A stretch of DNA of 64,000 bases, from contig QAIB01000010.1 of the NCBI GenBank assembly GCA_030418545.1, forward strand, positions 62,001 to 126,000, given 5' to 3'. This document shows, in pieces, positions 33,048 to 41,596 of this stretch. This DNA comes from Xenophilus aerolatus. GTDB lineage: Bacteria; Pseudomonadota; Gammaproteobacteria; Burkholderiales; Burkholderiaceae_C. The position numbers and the translations under genes were made by a program. Below the pieces are notes generated by a model. The model ran no database searches, had not been told where the DNA came from, and saw only the letters and a program-made list of their open reading frames with translations. Numbering within the stretch: position 1 is the stretch's first letter; the number at the start of each line of letters is the position of its first letter.

Positions 33048-33518
33048 ATGCGCACCTCCACCGCCGCCCTCCGCACCGTTGCCCTGTTCGAGGCCTTCAA
33101 GGGCGTACTGGCTCTGGCGGCGGCCTCGGGCCTGCTGACTCTGCTGCACGGCGACCTGCATGGCCTGGCCGTGCGACTGGTGCATCACCTGCACCTGAAC
33201 CCCGCAGCGCACTACCCGCACGTGTTCCTCGACTTCGCGCAGCATCTGCAGGATTCGCGGCTCGGGCTGCTGGCGCTGGGCGCCTTCGCCTACGGCGCCC
33301 TGCGGCTGGTAGAGGCGTATGGCCTGTTGCGAAGCCGGGCGTGGGCCGAATGGCTCAGCGCGGCCAGCGGCGCGATCTACGTGCCCTTCGAACTGGCCGG
33401 CCTGCTGCGCCATGCCGATGCGCTGCATGCCGTGCTGCTGGTGGCCAACCTGGCCGTGGTGGCCGTGATGGTGCTGGCGCTGTGGCGGCGCCGCAGTGGC
33501 GAGCTGGCTGCAGCCTGA
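33048..33518 (+). CDS. DUF2127 family membrane protein
   Basis: This 156-residue integral membrane protein has four hydrophobic helices. The opening LRTVALFEAFKGVLALAAASGLL and the middle FAYGALRLVEAYGLLRSRAWAEWLSA are typical of DUF2127. The function is unknown. The ATG at 33048 is chosen because the first helix then begins at about residue 8. It converges with the flavin reductase gene 6 bp downstream. Confidence 0.8.
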   Translation: MRTSTAALRTVALFEAFKGVLALAAASGLLTLLHGDLHGLAVRLVHHLHLNPAAHYPHVFLDFAQHLQDSRLGLLALGAFAYGALRLVEAYGLLRSRAWAEWLSAASGAIYVPFELAGLLRHADALHAVLLVANLAVVAVMVLALWRRRSGELAAA

Positions 33519-33524
33519 AGCGCG

Positions 33525-34130
33525 TCAGCGCGGTCGTGGCGCCAGCGGCCGGGCGTCGATGGCCTCGCCGTCGACGATGAAGTGCCCGCCCGCCACGTGG
33601 TGCAGCGTGCGCAGCTCGTCGTGTCCCTCGAAGTGCCAGCGCCCGGCGCTGAAGACGCGCGGGTCGGCCTGCGCGGCGATCACCTCGCCGAGGAACAGGT
33701 CGTAGCGCTGCTGGATCGGCGGCTCCGGCAACAGCCGGCATTCGAGCCAGGCGGCGCAGCCTTCGAGCAGCGGAGCGCCGGTCGCGCTGCCGGAGAAGGT
33801 CGAAAGGCCGAAGGCGTCGAACTTGTCGCGCCCGCCCAGCGCTTCTTCATCGGTGCCCGAGACGTTGCCCAGGGCATCGACCAGGTCGACCTGCGCGCGC
33901 ACCGGCACCTGCAGCGCGAACTCGCCGCTGGCCTCGATGAGGCGGCGCGTGTAGGTGGCCTTGTCGAGCACCACGGCCACCTTGGGTGGCGCGAAGTCCA
34001 GCGGCATCGCCCAGGCCGCGGCCATGAGATTGCGGCGGCCATTCGCGAAGGCGCTCACCAGCACGGTGGGGCCGTGGTTGAGCAGGCGGTAGGCCTTGGC
34101 GAGGTCGACGGGTTCACGGGGAGACGTCAT
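33525..34130 (-). CDS. Flavin reductase family (FMN-binding split barrel) protein
   Basis: This 201-residue protein has the flavin reductase-like fold: GPTVLVSAFANGRRNLMAAAWAMPLDFAPPKVAVVLDKATYTRRLIEASGEFALQVP is continuous with the family pattern (S...G..N.M...W...L....P....V). Such proteins reduce flavins with NAD(P)H or hold FMN for a partner oxygenase. No partner oxygenase is adjacent. The start is at MTSPREPVDLA; an upstream frame extension is non-conserved. Confidence 0.82.
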   Translation of the reverse strand: MTSPREPVDLAKAYRLLNHGPTVLVSAFANGRRNLMAAAWAMPLDFAPPKVAVVLDKATYTRRLIEASGEFALQVPVRAQVDLVDALGNVSGTDEEALGGRDKFDAFGLSTFSGSATGAPLLEGCAAWLECRLLPEPPIQQRYDLFLGEVIAAQADPRVFSAGRWHFEGHDELRTLHHVAGGHFIVDGEAIDARPLAPRPR

Positions 34131-34281
34131 GGTGTCGGGAGGGATGGAGCGGGCGACATGCCGACGATAGGGGCTTGCGACTGGGCCTGCTTTTTGGGGC
34201 TTTGAATGCGGGCTGATTTTGGCGCTGCTGTTGATCGGCCGGCGCGACGGCCTGGGGCGCTGGCGGCGGCCGCGGGCCTGC

Positions 34282-34389
34282 GTTCTCCGGCTCAGGCTCG
34301 CGCTGACCGGCTTGTCGTGCGTGCTGTGTGCTCGCTGTCCATCGACGTGCTTGCGGCACTGCACGGCGCCGCGAATGGCCCCTGCGCCC
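34282..34389 (+). repeat. Inverted repeat, left arm
   Basis: The arm begins GTTCTCCGGCTCAGGCTCGC and contains GGCACTGCACGGCGCCGCGA near its 3' part. The reverse complement of 34561-34668 begins with the same 20 bases and shares GGCACTGCACGGCGCCGCGA as well; arms are the same length (108) and mostly identical. Confidence 0.8.
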
Positions 34390-34560
34390 GCAGGCCCACG
34401 ACCAGCGCCCTGAACTGCAGCGACTGAGAGGGCGTGCCTGATCCAACGCCGGGGTGCCCCTCACCCTGCCTCTTCCCAGCGGGGAGAGGAGCAAAACCGG
34501 ACGCACCCGCCCAATGCGGGCCGATCCACCCGAGCGCCCAGGCCGGTGGTGCCGGTGTGC

Positions 34561-34668
34561 GGGCGCAGGCGCCATTCGCGGCGCCGTGCAGTGCCGAAAG
34601 CGCGTCGATTCCAGGCGAGCACATCCGTCGTGCCGCACGACAGTCAGCGCGAGCCTGAGCCGGAGAAC
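34561..34668 (-). repeat. Inverted repeat, right arm
   Basis: This is the mirror of the left arm at 34282-34389, with differences concentrated in the middle ~40 bases. Similarity continues weakly beyond both ends (GGCGGC-rich flanks), suggesting that a longer ancestral duplication has decayed. Confidence 0.8.
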
Positions 34669-34816
34669 GCACACCGGCGCCGCCGGCCGGGTTCAGGCCC
34701 ACAGCGCTCGAACGCCCAGGACCAAAGCACCAAAAGAACCAGAAACGCCAAAGCGCAATCGCCCGCCAGCCCAAGCCAGCCGGCCGCTCGAGCCAAATTC
34801 GTCACAAACGTGACGA

Positions 34817-36124
34817 TCAGGCCGCCACAGGCCGCACGACCCCTGACGACCCCTTGTCCACCCCGTGGAACGCGAAATCCACCTCCGGTGCCAGCCCCGT
34901 CACGATGCGCGCGATCGACTTGCCCGAACCGCAGGCGTGCGTCCAGCCCAGCGTGCCGTGGCCCGTGTTGAGGAAGAGGTTCGGCACCTTGCTGCGGCCG
35001 ATGATCGGCACGTTGCTCGGCGTCGCCGGACGCAGGCCGGTCCAGAACTGCGCCTGCGTGGTGTCGCCTGCGCCGGGAAAGAGCTGCTCCACGCGACGCA
35101 CGATCGCCTCGCAACGCACTGCGTTCAGGTCGCGGTCGTAACCGTTGAGCTCGGCCGTGCCTGCGATGCGAAGCCGGTCACCGTTCGGCCCGGTGAGGCG
35201 CGAGAACACCAGCTTGAACTCGTCGTCGGTCAGCGAGACCTGGTGCGCCTTCGACGCGTCCTTCACCGGCATCGTCACCGAGTAGCCCTTGGCCGGGTAG
35301 ATCGGCAGCCGCACGCCCAGCGGCGCAGCGAGCATGGGGCTGAACGACCCCATCGCCAGCACGAAGGCGTCGGCCGACAGACGCTGGAAGCGGCCCTCGG
35401 TGTCGGTCACCTCCACGTGGTCGATGCGGCCGCCTACCTCGCGCAGCGCGGTGATGGTGTGGCCCATCCGGAACTGCACGCCCGCGGCCTCGGCGCGCTT
35501 CGCCAACTCGCGCGTGAAGCGGTTGGCGTCGCCTGATTCGTCTTCCGCGGTGTAGGTCGCACCGGCGAGTTGCGGGCGGATGTGCGCGAGGGCGGGCTCC
35601 AGCGCCACGGCTTCATCGGCCGAGATCACGCGCCGCTCGCAGCCGAGCTGGCGCATCTGCTCGGCGGGCGCGAGTGCGGCGTCGAACTCCTTCTGCGTCG
35701 TGTAGAAGTGCAGGATGCCCTGCGTGCGCTGGTCGTAGTCGATGCCGGTGTCGCGGCGCAGTTGCTGCAGCGTGTCGCGGCTGTAGGTGCCCAGGCGCAC
35801 GATCTGCTCGATGTTGTGGCGCGTGCGCGCCGGCGTGCATTCGCGCAGGAATTGCAGGCCCCACAGCCACTGGCGCAGGTCGGGCCGCAGGCGAAAGAGC
35901 AGGGGCGCGTCCTCCTTGCCCAGCCACTGCAGCACCTTCAGCGGCGCGCTCGGGTTGGCCCAGGGCTCGGCATGGCTCACCGAGATCTGCCCGCCGTTGG
36001 CGAAGCTGGTCTCGGCGCCCGGCGTGGCCTGGCGGTCGACCACGGTCACGTCGTGGCCGAGCTGGGAAAGGAAGAAGGCGGAGGTGGTGCCGAGCAGGCC
36101 GGCGCCAAGGACGATCACGCGCAT
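34817..36124 (-). CDS. dadA: D-amino acid dehydrogenase (FAD-dependent)
   Basis: This 435-residue FAD oxidoreductase of the DAO family removes the amino group of D-amino acids, passing electrons to the membrane chain. The N-terminal dinucleotide motif VIVLGAGLLGTTSAFFL and VTVVDRQATPGAETSFANGGQIS are standard for DadA. The C-terminus has FWTGLRPATPSNVPIIGRSKVPNLFLNTGHGTLGWTHACGSG. The gene is preceded by a tandem glycine riboswitch, which suggests control by glycine and possibly glycine or related amino acids as a metabolic context. AAAAGG lies upstream of the ATG. Confidence 0.92.
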   Translation of the reverse strand: MRVIVLGAGLLGTTSAFFLSQLGHDVTVVDRQATPGAETSFANGGQISVSHAEPWANPSAPLKVLQWLGKEDAPLLFRLRPDLRQWLWGLQFLRECTPARTRHNIEQIVRLGTYSRDTLQQLRRDTGIDYDQRTQGILHFYTTQKEFDAALAPAEQMRQLGCERRVISADEAVALEPALAHIRPQLAGATYTAEDESGDANRFTRELAKRAEAAGVQFRMGHTITALREVGGRIDHVEVTDTEGRFQRLSADAFVLAMGSFSPMLAAPLGVRLPIYPAKGYSVTMPVKDASKAHQVSLTDDEFKLVFSRLTGPNGDRLRIAGTAELNGYDRDLNAVRCEAIVRRVEQLFPGAGDTTQAQFWTGLRPATPSNVPIIGRSKVPNLFLNTGHGTLGWTHACGSGKSIARIVTGLAPEVDFAFHGVDKGSSGVVRPVAA

Positions 36125-36142
36125 TTGAAGAACCTTTTGAGG

Positions 36143-36190
36143 TTGCAGCGCTTGAACGGCGGGCGGGAGCAGCTATGGAAAAGATAGCAA
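36143..36190 (-). repeat. Dispersed repeat family A, copy in the dadA leader
   Basis: On the minus strand it reads TTGCTATCTTTTCCATAGCT, then GCTCCCGCCCGCCGTTCAAG and CGCTGC. It lies between the riboswitch and the dadA start codon, so it forms part of the transcribed leader. Confidence 0.6.
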
Positions 36191-36217
36191 CCCGAACCGA
36201 CGGTTCAAGTTGCCGCT

Positions 36218-36430
36218 CCCCCTGTCCTCGGTACCTGAGAGATTCACCCGCTGCACCCGCAGCGGGCTTGCTCCTTCGGTGCACCGCAGTGCGCGGTGGC
36301 TCTCCAGACGGCTCTGACGATGGCTTGCAGTACGGGCCCGTGCATCGCGTGCGCCGGGCAGACCTGAGCGTTTATGGGAGTTTGCGCCTTCGGTAGGGCG
36401 CCGCCGGTGGCGTCGCCCGTTCTCCTGCAA
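36218..36430 (-). promoter_or_regulatory. Tandem glycine riboswitch upstream of dadA
   Basis: Two glycine aptamers are recognisable on the minus strand. The first (about 36430-36356) has GCAGGAGAAC, CCGAAGGCGCAAAC and CGCTCAGGT. The second (about 36312-36218) has CTGGAGAGCC, CCGAAGGAGCAA and AATCTCTCAGGTACCGAGGA followed by CAG. These are the conserved cores of the family. The expression platform would lie between 36218 and the dadA start at 36124; it includes a GAACC-GTC-GGTTC hairpin and a family A repeat. Confidence 0.9.
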
Positions 36431-36497
36431 GGCCGCGATTGTAGGAAGGCCGTTGCGGATCGCCAAGCCCGGCGTGCGATCGAATCGACGCCGTGTC

Positions 36498-37274
36498 TCA
36501 GCGCGGCTGCACTGGCGTGCGCGAACCGCGCGCCGTGATCTCGCCACGCCGCAACTGCGTGAAGGCCTCGAACTCCCAGTTGCGCATGCCCAGCAGCAGG
36601 GTGTAGCCCTCCAGGTGCTCCGGCGGCAGCTTCTGGTCCGTCTGGTGCTGCTGCGCGAAGTCGGCCGCCACCCGCTGCAGCCGCTCCAGGAAAGCCGGCG
36701 CCAGCGCCTTGCTGATCGTGCCGTGCACCAGCAGCAGGCCTTCGGCCGGGCCGTCGAAGCCGCCGCGGTAGTAGTCGAGCACCACGTGGTCGCGGAAGAA
36801 TTCCATCACCGGCCCGTTGGCGCGCCAGCGAAAAGTCTTGGCGAGCTTGAGGCGGTAGCGGTTCATCGGCCGCAACTCGATGATGCCGATGCGGTCGAGC
36901 TGGGCCAGGAAGCCGATGCACTCGGCTTCGCTGATGCGGTAGGCGCCGACGATCTGCTCCAGCGTCCACTGGCTCAGCACGCTGATCGCCACCAGCAGCA
37001 GCTTCTTGTCCTTGACGACCGCCTTCTCCTGCTCGTGCGACAGCTCCTTGAGCAGCGGCTGCGCGTCGGCCACGCGGCGTGCGAGCTCGGCGAAGTCGAT
37101 CTTCAGGGCGCGGCAGATCGCATCCACGCGCGACAGCGGCATGTCGCCCTTGGCCAGCATGCGCTTGACGCTCGATTCCGCCATGCCCAGCGCACGCGCC
37201 AGGTCCGCGTAGGTCATGCGGGCGGTCTTGAGTTCGTTCTTCAGGGCCTGGACGAGGTCGATGGTGGTGCTCAT
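36498..37274 (-). CDS. Helix-turn-helix transcriptional regulator
   Basis: This 258-residue protein has an N-terminal Cro/XRE-type HTH (MTYADLARALGMAESSVKRMLAKGDMPLSRVDAICRAL at 20-57) and a long C-terminal region with a second possible wHTH-like stretch (SQWTLEQIVGAYRISEAECIGFLAQLDRIGIIEL). The effector is unknown. It is divergent from the CREST membrane protein gene and lies just upstream of the glycine riboswitch on the same strand, but with its own stop about 70 bp before it. Confidence 0.85.
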   Translation of the reverse strand: MSTTIDLVQALKNELKTARMTYADLARALGMAESSVKRMLAKGDMPLSRVDAICRALKIDFAELARRVADAQPLLKELSHEQEKAVVKDKKLLLVAISVLSQWTLEQIVGAYRISEAECIGFLAQLDRIGIIELRPMNRYRLKLAKTFRWRANGPVMEFFRDHVVLDYYRGGFDGPAEGLLLVHGTISKALAPAFLERLQRVAADFAQQHQTDQKLPPEHLEGYTLLLGMRNWEFEAFTQLRRGEITARGSRTPVQPR

Positions 37275-37413
37275 GGATGGGTACAGGAATTCGATACCAA
37301 AAATGCCGCGAACGGCTGCCGTATCGATTTTCGATGCTGCATCGCGACCGGTCTACCTACATTGCGGCCGAAGCCTTCTCCCCCTCCTCGTTTCGCCCTC
37401 CGGAGTTCTGCCC

Positions 37414-38235
37414 ATGACCGCTTCCGCTCCCCCGAACCGCCGTGAATGCCTGCTGCTCGCGACCGCGCTCCTGCTGCTGCTGATCGCCGTGGCGGCGCCG
37501 ACCTTGCCCGCCCAGGCGCTGGCCCTCGGCGCCTTCGCCGACCAGCGGCCCTGGCAGGGCGTGGCCAATGCCATGGACGTGCTGAGCAACCTGCCTTTCG
37601 CCGCCTTCGGGCTCTGGGGCCTGTGGCAACTGCGGCGTTTCGACGCCGCGGCCGCTTCCGGCGCGCCTACCGAACCGCCCGGCAGCACGCTCGACTGCGC
37701 CTGGCTGTTCTTCGCCGGCCTGCTGGTCACCGCGGCGGGCTCGGCCTTCTATCACCTGCAGCCCGACGGGGTGCGCCTCGCGGCGGACCGTGCCGGCATG
37801 ACCGTGGCCTTCGCCGGCGTGGTCGGGCTGGCGGCCTGCGAACGGGTGTCGCAGCGTGCCGGGTGGGTGGCCGCCTGGTGCACGCTGGTGGGCGGCCTCG
37901 CGGCCGTGGCCTGCGCGGCCGAGGCCGACAACCTGCTGCCCTGGGGCGCGGTGCAGTTCGGCGGCATGGCGGTCGTGCTGGCACTGGCCTGCACGTCGAA
38001 GGTGGAGGGCGCCATCGGCCTGCGCCTGGGCTGGGTCATCGCCCTCTACGCGGCGGCCAAGCTGCTCGAGGCCGGCGATGCGTGGGTGTTCGAAGCCACC
38101 GGCCACCTGGTGTCCGGGCACACGCTCAAGCATGGCGTGGCGGCGCTCGCGGCACTGCCGGTGCTGGCCGCGCTGCAGCAGGGCGGCGCGAGGGGGCTGC
38201 GGCACAATCCGGGCGCGGCTGCGGCAACTGCCTGA
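37414..38235 (+). CDS. Ceramidase-like (CREST superfamily) membrane protein
   Basis: This 273-residue protein has about seven hydrophobic helices. The superfamily pattern is visible: MDVLSNLPFAAFGL near 50, SAFYHLQPDGVRLAADRAGM near 110-130 and SGHTLKHGVAALAAL near 235-250, giving the Ser, two His sets and Asp that bind zinc in alkaline ceramidases and adiponectin receptors. A lipid amide hydrolase role is plausible. Substrate unknown. The start at 37414 follows GGAGTTCTGCCC. Confidence 0.75.
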   Translation: MTASAPPNRRECLLLATALLLLLIAVAAPTLPAQALALGAFADQRPWQGVANAMDVLSNLPFAAFGLWGLWQLRRFDAAAASGAPTEPPGSTLDCAWLFFAGLLVTAAGSAFYHLQPDGVRLAADRAGMTVAFAGVVGLAACERVSQRAGWVAAWCTLVGGLAAVACAAEADNLLPWGAVQFGGMAVVLALACTSKVEGAIGLRLGWVIALYAAAKLLEAGDAWVFEATGHLVSGHTLKHGVAALAALPVLAALQQGGARGLRHNPGAAAATA

Positions 38236-38298
38236 GGCCATCCAAGAAGAGAAGACGCGGCACGCAGGTGCCGCCGGTCGACGCCGAGGGATCCACCG

Positions 38299-40245
38299 AT
38301 GAGCACCACCGCCAGCAACCCCACGCATCCGGGTGCGAACGCGCACGCCAACCAGTTCGCGCTGCTGGGCCAGCGCCGCTTCGCGCCCTTCTTCTGGACG
38401 CAGTTCGCGGGCGCCGCCAACGACAACCTCTTCAAGTTCGCGTTCACCGTCATGGTCACCTACCAGCTGCAGGTGGCCTGGATGAAGCCCGCGATGGCGG
38501 GGCTGGTGATCGGCGCCCTGTTCATCCTGCCCTTCCTGCTCTTCTCGGCCACGGCCGGGCAGCTGACCGACAAGTACAACAAGACGCAGATCATCCGGCT
38601 GGTGAAGAACCTGGAGATCGCGATCATGGCGCTCGCGGCCTGGGGCTTCGTCGCTGCCAACGTCCCCTTGCTGCTGGCCTGCGTGTTCCTGATGGGGCTG
38701 CATTCCACGCTCTTCGGCCCGGTGAAGTTCGCCTACCTGCCGCAGGTGCTCGATGCACGCGAGCTCACCGGCGGCAACGGCATGGTCGAGATGGGCACCT
38801 TCGTCGCCATCCTGCTCGGGCAGGTGGCGGGCGGGCTGCTCGTGGCGCTGCCGGGCGTCGGGCATGCCACCGTGGCGGTCGGTTGCGTCCTGCTGGCACT
38901 GGTCGGTCGCGCGGTGGCGCAGGCGATTCCCGACACGGCCGCCACCGACCCGGCATTGAAGATCAACTGGAACCCCGTCAGCGAGACCTGGCGCAACCTG
39001 AAGCTCGCGCACGGCAACATCGTCGTCTTCCGCTCGCTGCTGGGCATCTCGTGGATGTGGTTCTTCGGTGCCGTGTTCCTCAGCAACTTCCCGGCCTTCG
39101 CCAAGGAGGTGCTGCACGGCAACGAGCAGGTGGCATCGCTGCTGCTGGTGGTGTTCTCGGTGGGCATCGGCGTCGGCTCGCTGCTGTGCGAGACGCTGTC
39201 GCGCCGGCAGGTCGAGATCGGCCTGGTGCCGCTGGGCGCCATCGGCATGAGCGTGTTCGCGATCGACCTGTACTTCGCCTCGCGCGGCCTGCCGCCGTCG
39301 GTCGAGATGGGCGCCGCGGCCTTCATCTCGCAGCCCGCGCACTGGCGCGTGATGGCCGACCTGGCGCTGCTCTCGCTCTTCGCCGGGCTGTACAGCGTGC
39401 CGATGTACGCGCTGATCCAGCTGCGCAGCCAGCCCACGCACCGCGCACGCATCATCGCGGCCAACAACATCCTCAACGCGCTGTTCATGATCGGCAGCTC
39501 GGTCATCGCCGGCGCACTGCTGGGTGCGGGCTTCAGCATCCCGCAGATCTTCCTGTTCACCGGCATCGCCAATGCGGTGGTGGCGTTCTACATCTTCATG
39601 CTGGTGCCGGAGTACCTGCTGCGCTTCGTGGCCTGGGTGCTGTCGCGCTTCGTCTACCGCTTCGACATCAAGGGCGACGAGCACATTCCGACCGACGGCG
39701 CGGCAGTGCTCGTGTGCAACCACGTGAGCTTCATCGACGCGGTGCTGCTGATGGCCGCGAGCCCGCGCCCGATCCGCTTCATCATGGACCACCGCATCTT
39801 CAAGGTGCCGGTGCTGGGCTGGATGTTCCGCCTCGCCAAGGCCATCCCCATCGCACCGCAGAAGGAAGACGCGGCCGCCTACGAGCGCGCCTTCGCCGAG
39901 GCCGTGAAGGTGCTGCGCGAGGGCGACCTGCTGGCCATCTTTCCCGAAGGCGCCATCACCCGCGACGGCCAGCTGCAGCCCTTCAAGGGCGGGGTGATGA
40001 AGATCATGGAACTCGCCCGTGCCGAGGGCATCGAAGCGCCCGTGATTCCGATGGCACTGACCAACCTCTGGGGCTCCTTTTTCAGCCGCATCGAGCAGCG
40101 GCGCGGCGAGAGCGTCGCCATGGTGCGTCCGTTCCGCCGGGGCATGTTCAGCCGGGTCGGCCTCAACGTGGGTGCGGCCGTGCCGCCTGTGGAGGTGCAG
40201 CCCGAAGCCCTGCGCCAGCGCGTGAGTGGCCTGCTGGCCGCCTGA
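38299..40245 (+). CDS. MFS transporter-acyltransferase fusion (LplT-PlsC type)
   Basis: This 648-residue protein begins with a 12-helix MFS transporter (FFWTQFAGAANDNLFKFAF, typical of the lysophospholipid transporter LplT) in about 1-430. It then has a PlsC glycerophospholipid acyltransferase domain with NHVSFIDAV (HX4D motif as H-V-S-F-I-D) and FPEGAITRDG. Related proteins in proteobacteria often carry a third acyl-ACP/AMP ligase domain; here it is absent. The role is probably uptake of lysophospholipids and their reacylation at the inner membrane. Confidence 0.85.
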   Translation: MSTTASNPTHPGANAHANQFALLGQRRFAPFFWTQFAGAANDNLFKFAFTVMVTYQLQVAWMKPAMAGLVIGALFILPFLLFSATAGQLTDKYNKTQIIRLVKNLEIAIMALAAWGFVAANVPLLLACVFLMGLHSTLFGPVKFAYLPQVLDARELTGGNGMVEMGTFVAILLGQVAGGLLVALPGVGHATVAVGCVLLALVGRAVAQAIPDTAATDPALKINWNPVSETWRNLKLAHGNIVVFRSLLGISWMWFFGAVFLSNFPAFAKEVLHGNEQVASLLLVVFSVGIGVGSLLCETLSRRQVEIGLVPLGAIGMSVFAIDLYFASRGLPPSVEMGAAAFISQPAHWRVMADLALLSLFAGLYSVPMYALIQLRSQPTHRARIIAANNILNALFMIGSSVIAGALLGAGFSIPQIFLFTGIANAVVAFYIFMLVPEYLLRFVAWVLSRFVYRFDIKGDEHIPTDGAAVLVCNHVSFIDAVLLMAASPRPIRFIMDHRIFKVPVLGWMFRLAKAIPIAPQKEDAAAYERAFAEAVKVLREGDLLAIFPEGAITRDGQLQPFKGGVMKIMELARAEGIEAPVIPMALTNLWGSFFSRIEQRRGESVAMVRPFRRGMFSRVGLNVGAAVPPVEVQPEALRQRVSGLLAA

Positions 40246-40313
40246 CCGCGCCTTGACGCCTCGACTTCGTCCTTGCCGCCACGCACGCCCTCCGGAGCGC
40301 CGGAGCGTCGCGC

Positions 40314-40973
40314 ATGCTTGACTGGCACACCTTCACCTGGCTGGGCGACAGCGGCCTGCTGCTGCCGGCTGCCGCCTTCGTCTTTCTCTGGCTGGCCTCC
40401 TCGCGACGCACCTGGTGCTCGGCCGGCCTGTGGGCGTTGTGCTTCGGCGCCTGCGGCGGCATCGTCACGCTGTCCAAGCTCGCCTTCATGGGCTGGGGCT
40501 GGGGCGACAGGCAGCTCGACTTCACCGGCTTCAGCGGCCACACCGCGTTGTCGTCCTGCTTCTGGCCGGTGGCGCTGTGGCTCTTGACCTCGCGCGGCGG
40601 CCATCGCCTGCGCGTTGCTGCTGCGTGCGCGGGCTGGCTGCTCGGCGCGGCCATCGGCGTCTCGCGCCTGGCGATCGATGCGCACAGCGTGTCGGAAGTG
40701 GTCGCCGGCTTCCTGCTCGGCGTCGCCGCGAGCGGGGTGTTCCTGAAGCTGCAGCACAGCCGGCCCCATCCGCTCTTGCCGGCGTGGTGGGTCGCCGCCA
40801 GCCTCGCCGTGCCCATGGTGCTGCTGCCTCCCGGGCACCGTGCGCCCACGCATGGCTTGCTGGAGCGCGCGGCGGCGCGCGTCGCCGGGCTCGAGCGGCC
40901 CTACAACCGCGTGGACCTGCACGCCGGAACGCACCCGCTACCCCGCGTGCGGGCCGTAAAAAGTATCTTCTGA
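40314..40973 (+). CDS. PAP2 family membrane phosphatase
   Basis: This 219-residue membrane protein has the PAP2 motifs FSGHTAL near 75-81 and GVSRLAIDAHSVSEV near 117-131 (the SRxxxxxHxxxD-like second and third motifs, with Glu instead of a final Asp). The first motif KxxxxxxRP is degenerate. It would remove phosphate from a lipid or polyprenyl phosphate. The stop codon lies in a perfect hairpin (40962-40980). It follows the MFS-acyltransferase gene by 68 bp, suggesting a lipid-recycling group. Confidence 0.75.
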   Translation: MLDWHTFTWLGDSGLLLPAAAFVFLWLASSRRTWCSAGLWALCFGACGGIVTLSKLAFMGWGWGDRQLDFTGFSGHTALSSCFWPVALWLLTSRGGHRLRVAAACAGWLLGAAIGVSRLAIDAHSVSEVVAGFLLGVAASGVFLKLQHSRPHPLLPAWWVAASLAVPMVLLPPGHRAPTHGLLERAAARVAGLERPYNRVDLHAGTHPLPRVRAVKSIF

Positions 40974-40980
40974 AGATACT
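40962..40980. terminator. Perfect hairpin over the PAP2 stop codon
   Basis: The stem AGTATCTT pairs with AAGATACT with a CTG loop. On the minus strand it is followed by TTTTT, the shape of an intrinsic terminator, but no minus-strand gene ends here. On the plus strand there is no T tract. Function unclear. Confidence 0.35.
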
Positions 40981-41079
40981 CGGCGCCTCGATTCGGCAGA
41001 CCGGTGCAGTCTGCAGAGGCTGGGCGGCGGCAGCGCGATCCATGATCCGCGCACCTTCACTACCGCCGCGAGGCACACC

Positions 41080-41562
41080 ATGCATCCCACTCCCTCGAAC
41101 TTCCCGATTCCGCGCGACACCCGGGCCTGGACCGTCCAGGTCTGGGTGTCCTTCGGCCTCGCGGTGTTCCTGTGCGCCACCGGCCTGAGCTGGCTGCCGG
41201 GCCAGAACCTGGAGCGCGCCTTCATGGTGATGGGGTACGTGTTCTGCCTGTCCGCCGCCTTCGTGCTGGCCAAGTTCGTGCGCGACAGCCAGCGTCCGGC
41301 GCTGGCCGGCGACACCCCGATGTGGAAGCTGGTCGTCTGGGGCGGCTTCTTCACCGCCATGGGCCTGACCGGCTGGGGCCTGGTGCGCATGGAGATCAAC
41401 GACGCCTACAAGGCCTATCTGGGTGTGAGCTGGCTGTTCCTGATCAGCTCGGCCTTCACGCTGGCCAAGACGCTGCGCGACCGCCACGAGGCCGACCTGA
41501 CCGAGGCCCGGCTGCAAGGCCGACGCGAAGCGCGTGCCGACGCCGTTGCGGCCGCCGAGTGA
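41080..41562 (+). CDS. YiaA/YiaB-type inner membrane protein
   Basis: This 160-residue protein has two YiaA/YiaB two-helix modules, i.e. four helices in pairs (WTVQVWVSFGLAVFLCATGLSWLP ... VMGYVFCLSAAFVLAKFVRD, then the same pattern MWKLVVWGGFFTAMGLTGWGLVRM ... LGVSWLFLISSAFTLAKTLRD). The RD after each pair shows the internal repeat. Function unknown. It begins a plus-strand group of envelope genes. Confidence 0.82.
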   Translation: MHPTPSNFPIPRDTRAWTVQVWVSFGLAVFLCATGLSWLPGQNLERAFMVMGYVFCLSAAFVLAKFVRDSQRPALAGDTPMWKLVVWGGFFTAMGLTGWGLVRMEINDAYKAYLGVSWLFLISSAFTLAKTLRDRHEADLTEARLQGRREARADAVAAAE

Positions 41563-41596
41563 CGCCGACCCGACACCTTCTTCAGGAGACTCGACC

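Larger units (their letters stand above)
34131..34816. other. 686-bp non-coding stretch with large inverted repeat
   Basis: No gene is supported here. The open frames that cross it are low-complexity and mirror one another because the DNA is an inverted repeat (arms 34282-34389 and 34561-34668). The 171-bp centre holds short GC-rich palindromes, including CTTCCCAGCGGGGAG around 34467-34485. The dadA stop is at the right edge. Confidence 0.7.

Noticed and set aside
34206-34813. Several overlapping open frames in the gap before dadA
   Set aside because: The DNA is an inverted repeat and the frames mirror each other; there is no ribosome site, domain or codon bias.
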